12,469 nt of DNA, from the NCBI GenBank assembly GCA_016934435.1, contig JAFGSU010000450.1, forward strand, positions 1-12,469, written 5' to 3'. The position numbers were made by a program, and so were the translations under genes. Positions 9,399 to 12,469 of this stretch are shown in pieces (position 1 is the first letter of the stretch; the number at the start of each line of letters is the position of its first letter). This stretch comes from Candidatus Zhuqueibacterota bacterium (lineage in GTDB: Bacteria; Zhuqueibacterota; Zhuqueibacteria; Residuimicrobiales; Residuimicrobiaceae). Under the pieces are notes generated by a model. That model saw only the letters and a program-made list of their open reading frames with translations, was not told the DNA's origin and made no database searches.

Positions 9399-10508
9399 AT
9401 GGGTCATATGCATTCAAAATCGGGTATGTGGGAGGAACTGCGGAGTCGGCTGGATCAGCATCCGACCGGGCTGCCGCGGCATGCGTCGCTGGAGCGCATC
9501 CTTAGCATTTTGTTCACTGCCGAGGAAGCGGAGCTGGCGACCGGCTTTCCCCCGACCACCATATCATTGCCGGAGTTGGCATCCCAGACCGGGCGCGCGG
9601 AATCCGATCTGTTGCCGTTGCTGGATTCCATGGCTGCAAAAGGATTGGTGATGGAGATCGAACGCGATGGGATCACACATTATTTCCTCTCCGCTGCATT
9701 TCCCGGTTTTTTCGAGTACACCTTTATGCGCGTCAACAAGGATTTGCCTTATCAGGAACTGGGTCGACTCATGGAGGAATATTTCCAACAGAGCGATCTA
9801 GCAAAAGAAATGGCCGGCCTCAAAACCCAGCGCATGCGCACATTGCTGCGCCGTGATGCGCTCGCAGACGATCTCGTTAGTGAGGTTTTGCCCTATGAAA
9901 CGGCGCGAGGATTGATCGAACAGGTCGAATACGGCAGTCTGCAGACCTGTTTCTGCCGTCATAAGGGCCGGCACCTGGGTCAGGATTGTGCCCTTGGCGC
10001 GCCGGTGGACGATATCTGCATGAGCTTTGGCGTCACCGCCGATTTTCTCATCAAACGTGGTTTTGCCCGTCGCGCCGAAAAAAATGAATTGTTGCAGGTG
10101 CTCGATCACGCCGATGCGCTGGGATTGGTTCATATCGCCGATAATTTCCGCGATAATGTGATCTTTATGTGTCATTGCTGCGGTTGTTGTTGCGAGCTGC
10201 TGAAAATCATCACGCAGAAACGCCTGTACGGCGCAGTCGCGCCTACCCGCTTCATGGCAATGGTCGACGAACAACTATGCAACGGTTGTGGCGTCTGCGA
10301 AGAACGCTGCCAGATCCAGGCGATACATACGGGGGACGATGGCATTGCCCGTGTGAATGAATCGTGCTGCATCGGCTGCGGCGTATGCATTCATTTTTGC
10401 CCATCCGAAGCGTTGCGCCTGCAAATGCGGCAGGAGACGGTGGTGCCGCCGCTGAACCTGCGCGCCATGACCATGCGGATTCTCAAGGAAAAGCGGAAAA
10501 TCGGCTAA
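9399..10508 (+). CDS. Cysteine-rich 4Fe-4S dicluster protein with N-terminal helical/winged-helix-like region
   Basis: A 369-residue protein. AGGCGG (9385-9390) lies 8 nt before the ATG. Residues 25-110 look like a winged-helix module (LERILSILF, SLPELASQTGRAESDLLPLLDSMAAKG split over three helices, then a short wing). A middle region contains CFC (Cys184, Cys186), Cys197 and Cys207. Next comes CHCCGCCC (Cys258-Cys265), then two ferredoxin-type motifs: Cys294-297-300-304 and Cys324-327-330-334 ending in CPSEAL. The last two should each bind a [4Fe-4S] cluster. The other cysteines could hold further clusters or another metal. Comparable proteins are found in anaerobes, usually annotated only as 4Fe-4S binding proteins. 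An electron-carrier or redox-sensing role is an inference. There is no signal peptide, so it is cytoplasmic. It is monocistronic with a structured upstream region. Confidence 0.85.
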   Translation: MGHMHSKSGMWEELRSRLDQHPTGLPRHASLERILSILFTAEEAELATGFPPTTISLPELASQTGRAESDLLPLLDSMAAKGLVMEIERDGITHYFLSAAFPGFFEYTFMRVNKDLPYQELGRLMEEYFQQSDLAKEMAGLKTQRMRTLLRRDALADDLVSEVLPYETARGLIEQVEYGSLQTCFCRHKGRHLGQDCALGAPVDDICMSFGVTADFLIKRGFARRAEKNELLQVLDHADALGLVHIADNFRDNVIFMCHCCGCCCELLKIITQKRLYGAVAPTRFMAMVDEQLCNGCGVCEERCQIQAIHTGDDGIARVNESCCIGCGVCIHFCPSEALRLQMRQETVVPPLNLRAMTMRILKEKRKIG

Positions 10509-10583
10509 AGCAGGTTAATTATGAAATATGGTACTTAGTCTCGTCACGAAGCTCCGAAGACTGTGTTAAAACGTAGAATCAAC

Positions 10584-10612
10584 CCTGGGGTCGCGTTTTT
10601 TGCAACCCCAGG
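10584..10612 (+). terminator. Strong stem-loop after the 4Fe-4S gene
   Basis: CCTGGGGT (10584-10591) and ACCCCAGG (10605-10612) form a perfect 8-bp stem with a 13-nt loop that carries six T. It lies 75 nt after the Fe-S stop. There is no clean T-run after the stem (TGTTTCATATATATTT follows), so termination is plausible but not certain. Confidence 0.45.
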
Positions 10613-10654
10613 TGTTTCATATATATTTGATTTTATTGGCCTGAGAGGCACGGA

Positions 10655-10678
10655 GTTGCCGCAAAAAAACGTGGCAAC
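10655..10678. other. Stem-loop in the intergenic region
   Basis: GTTGCCGC (10655-10662) pairs with GTGGCAAC (10671-10678), with one G-T pair, around an A-rich 8-nt loop. Function unknown. It is one of three separate palindromes between 10580 and 10830 in a stretch with no gene. Confidence 0.4.
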
Positions 10679-10768
10679 ATCCGGGGTTTATCCGTTTTCA
10701 CACACTCTCAGATCGTGGTAACCAGATAAAGATTACCGTGGGAACAAGATTATACAAAATTCATAGCG

Positions 10769-10825
10769 CCTTTGCGTCCTTGCGTTAGATTTTAATATTT
10801 AACGCCAGGGAGCCAAGCCGCAAGG
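10769..10825. repeat. Imperfect inverted repeat rich in TTGCGT/GCAAGG
   Basis: The left arm CCTTTGCGTCCTTGCGTTAG starts at 10769; the right arm runs 10798-10825. GCGTTAGA (10782-10789) pairs with TTTAACGC (10798-10805), with one G-T pair. CCTTTGCG (10769-10776) pairs with CGCAAGG (10819-10825), with one bulge. From memory, similar TTTGCGT-type palindromes are dispersed in intergenic DNA of many environmental bacteria. Only one copy lies in this window. Confidence 0.45.
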
Positions 10826-10865
10826 TAAATTTATATCGTTTCTGCGGCTCCGGCCGTGAAAAGCA

Positions 10866-10893
10866 AAAGGTCAGCCGTACACAGCTGACCTTT
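10866..10893 (-). terminator. Terminator of the former tRNA-Pro gene
   Basis: AAAGGTCAGC (10866-10875) and GCTGACCTTT (10884-10893) form a perfect 10-bp stem with an 8-nt loop. On the minus strand it starts 5 nt after the CCA end of the tRNA fragment and runs into TTTTGCTTTTC. A hairpin this close behind a tRNA 3' end is what a native tRNA terminator looks like. Confidence 0.7.
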
Positions 10894-11083
10894 CAATTTG
10901 GTCGTGGCGGAAGGATTCGAACCTTCGACCTCCTGCGCCCAAAGAAGCGGCATGCTGCAGGAGCCGTTTGCGAATATTGATGAATTTCCCCACATAGATT
11001 ATACTGCCCTTGTCGTCTCTCATTAAATAGACACCAGGCGTTGGGGGAGAGTGATCAACTTTAGCGGTAAAAGTGTCTTTCAT
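10871..11083 (-). pseudogene. Truncated GIY-YIG nuclease domain (UvrC/Cho-like) fused to tRNA fragment
   Basis: A 70-codon frame. Residues 1-47 carry the start of a GIY-YIG domain: PPTPGVYLM (GVY at 17-19), IIYVGK (YVG at 30-32) and NIRKRLLQH with the catalytic-type Arg38. The later part of the domain, including the metal-binding Glu, is absent. From residue 48 on the codons are simply the tRNA-Pro fragment and its terminator read through, ending at 10871. The sequence resembles the N-terminal nuclease part of UvrC, Cho or pol III epsilon-linked GIY-YIG proteins rather than homing endonucleases. No ribosome binding site is visible before the ATG at 11083. It is probably a broken gene cut by recombination at the tRNA segment. 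A functional 70-residue protein is unlikely but not excluded. Confidence 0.6.
10899..10943 (-). pseudogene. 3' fragment of tRNA-Pro(UGG); probable attachment-site remnant
   Basis: Read on the minus strand, the 45 nt give the anticodon loop TTTGGGC (10943-10937, anticodon UGG followed by G37), anticodon 3' stem GCAGG, variable loop AGGTC, T-arm GAAGG-TTCGAAT-CCTTC, acceptor strand CGCCACG, discriminator A and encoded CCA (10901-10899). G72 (implying C1), discriminator A and G37 are usual for bacterial tRNA-Pro. Upstream of the loop the sequence is GCTTC, not the CCTGC needed to pair with GCAGG, and no D-arm follows. The tRNA is therefore cut at the 5' edge of the anticodon loop. Integrases that target tRNA genes commonly duplicate just this 3' part. 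Confidence 0.75.
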
Positions 11084-11410
11084 GATCTATATTATTAATA
11101 ATTGCGAAAGAATGCAATGCTCAATTTTATTTATGGGACGATTGAAAGATTGATTTCGCCCCATCGGCGATCGGCCGCCACGATTTTCCGGACGCTTATT
11201 CTTTATGTAGCCAGTAGTGCATCGCGATTTTTCGAATTGGATTTCACTTGATTCTCGAAGCTTGATTGACTAATTTTGTGGTAAGAAAGCATTTAGGCGC
11301 AGCGCAGGGCATCGACGCCAGGAGAAACAGCCGTCATCCCGTTGATGGGATGGACAGGGGCGCAGCGCCGTTCTAACCGGGCTGCAGACTTTATATGGAA
11401 GGATAACGCC
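11084..11410. other. Non-coding stretch before the hydrolase gene
   Basis: No gene is seen. GGCGCAGCGC occurs twice in direct orientation (11296-11305 and 11359-11368). Between them CATCCC (11335-11340) pairs with GGGATG (11347-11352) around 6 nt. These could be part of the untranslated leader of the hydrolase gene at 11411. The remainder is unremarkable AT-rich sequence. Confidence 0.4.
11397..11403 (+). promoter_or_regulatory. Ribosome binding site deciding the hydrolase start
   Basis: GGAAGGA lies 7 nt before the ATG at 11411. The longer open frame beginning at 11342 has no comparable site, and its extra 23 residues are arginine-rich and do not look like part of the fold. Confidence 0.7.
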
Positions 11411-12409
11411 ATGGATAAAATGGCGCGCATCATCATTGGCATTCACGGATTAGGGAATAAACCCGCGCCGTCGCTCATGCATAAATGGTGGCGCAGGAGC
11501 CTACATGAAGGATTGAGCCTGATCGGCCATCCTCGGCGCCGGATTCCTTTTGAAACCGTTTATTGGGCTGATATTTTTCATCAACTGCCTTACGATCCCA
11601 AGATCAAAGACAAAAAAGATGAACGCTTCTTAGCGGAACCCTACCTTCCATCGCCGGGGCGGCAAACCCTGAGATTTGCGCCCGTGCGGAAAAAAATCCT
11701 GGAATTTCTAGAAGAACAGCTCAAACAGATCGACCTCGACGTAAACGGCTCCATCATCTGGAAACATCTCAATGATCTAGTGATACGCAATTATTTCCAG
11801 GAGCTGGATGCATACTATACCAATCGACTGAATCCTGTTCAAGGGAGTCATCTGACTTACAGGGATGCCGTTCGCGCGAGATTGGCCGACAGACTTTATG
11901 CTCACCGAGATAAAGAAATCCTGCTCATCGCCCACTCCATGGGTTCGATCATCGCCTATGATGTCTTGACGCAAAGCGTGCCAGAGATCGACATTCATAC
12001 GTTCGTCACGATCGGTTCTCCTCTGGGAATCCCGGTGGTGATGCAAAAAATCCGCCAGGCTCTCAATTTGGAAAAAGGGGAACGGCTGCGGACGCCGGAA
12101 AATATATCCGACAGCTGGTATAATTATGCCGATCTGGGAGACAAGGTGGCGTTCAACTATCAACTTTCAGATGACTATAATCCCAACGACAAAGGTATCG
12201 CGCCGACAGATGTTCAAGTGGTGAACGACTATATGATCAATCATGATCATAATCCTCACAAAGCTTATGGATATCTTCGCACTCCTGAGCTGGCCCGGCT
12301 CTGCTTCGACTTTCTCTCCGAGGGACAAAGCCCGGCGGCTATCCGAAGTCTGGACACGCTGTTCAAAATCTATGAACAGAGCTTGAGAATTCTGCGGATC
12401 ACAAAATAA
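11411..12409 (+). CDS. Alpha/beta-hydrolase (lipase/esterase-like)
   Basis: A 332-residue protein. The first strand and oxyanion-hole region are IIIGIHGLGNKP (residues 6-17). The nucleophile elbow is AHSMGS, with strand ILLIAHSMG and helix IIAYDVL after it. VTIGSPLG, YADLGDKVAF (candidate acid, Asp) and NPHKAYGYL (candidate catalytic His) follow in the expected order, completing a Ser-Asp-His triad. About 100 residues between the first strand and the Ser elbow form a charged, mostly helical insert. There is no signal peptide or membrane segment, so the enzyme is probably cytoplasmic. It resembles the broad lipase/PGAP1-like group acting on ester bonds; the substrate cannot be predicted. It lies on the side of the tRNA-Pro remnant where an integrated element would be, so it may be cargo. 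No partner gene is visible before the window ends. Confidence 0.8.
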   Translation: MDKMARIIIGIHGLGNKPAPSLMHKWWRRSLHEGLSLIGHPRRRIPFETVYWADIFHQLPYDPKIKDKKDERFLAEPYLPSPGRQTLRFAPVRKKILEFLEEQLKQIDLDVNGSIIWKHLNDLVIRNYFQELDAYYTNRLNPVQGSHLTYRDAVRARLADRLYAHRDKEILLIAHSMGSIIAYDVLTQSVPEIDIHTFVTIGSPLGIPVVMQKIRQALNLEKGERLRTPENISDSWYNYADLGDKVAFNYQLSDDYNPNDKGIAPTDVQVVNDYMINHDHNPHKAYGYLRTPELARLCFDFLSEGQSPAAIRSLDTLFKIYEQSLRILRITK

Positions 12410-12469
12410 TTAAGATACAAACCTAATAGAAAATTGAATTCTCGAGTTTTTCGGATTGATCAAAATTAA

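Noticed and set aside
9798..10274. Minus-strand open frame of 158 codons
   Set aside because: It is antisense to the 4Fe-4S gene, whose cysteine motifs show the true frame.
11176..11182. CGCCACG as the missing 5' acceptor strand of the tRNA-Pro, implying an intron split at the anticodon loop
   Set aside because: Read on the minus strand, the bases after CGTGGCG do not form a D-arm or the needed CCTGC anticodon stem. A 7-base match in this much sequence is easily chance.
11342..11410. N-terminal extension of the hydrolase
   Set aside because: The added residues have no ribosome binding site before them and precede a well-placed GGAAGGA and ATG at 11411.

Overview
This window looks like a chromosomal segment of an uncultured or little-studied Gram-negative bacterium with roughly balanced base composition. 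A lipoprotein-type signal on the PHP-domain protein points to a two-membrane cell. The mix of a GH3 glucosidase, a PHP lipoprotein, a HpnP-like B12 radical SAM enzyme and a polyferredoxin-like protein would suit an FCB-group or KSB1/Calditrichota-like lineage or a deltaproteobacterial one. No marker gene in the window settles this, so the lineage is only a guess.

Layout. Positions 1-1558 (+) hold the C-terminal two thirds of a BglX-type GH3 beta-glucosidase. A PHP-domain phosphoesterase-like lipoprotein (2736-1711, -) and a CYTH/triphosphate-tunnel protein (2884-3354, +) diverge from an AT-rich intergenic region. Two copies of a 23-bp palindromic repeat follow, then two small membrane proteins of unknown function (3652-4077 and 4179-4394, +). 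A P-type IIA calcium ATPase (7203-4504, -) and a B12-binding/radical SAM/DUF4070 protein (8814-7336, -) are next. A 584-bp non-coding stretch (8815-9398) carries several hairpins and leads into a cysteine-rich 4Fe-4S protein (9399-10508, +). After a further hairpin-rich stretch comes a 45-nt 3' fragment of tRNA-Pro(UGG) on the minus strand with its own terminator. It is joined in frame to a truncated GIY-YIG nuclease. The window ends with an alpha/beta-hydrolase (11411-12409, +).

The genes do not form one pathway. Most are single transcription units with their own ribosome binding sites and large gaps, as in an ordinary housekeeping or accessory region. The most informative structures are non-coding. 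The tRNA-Pro remnant, broken exactly at the anticodon loop, looks like an integration boundary (att site), and any element would lie to the right. The repeated hairpin ahead of the Fe-S gene has two copies that differ only by pair-preserving substitutions. I see no complete new multi-gene system; the hidden signal here is a probable element edge plus structured leader and repeat DNA.
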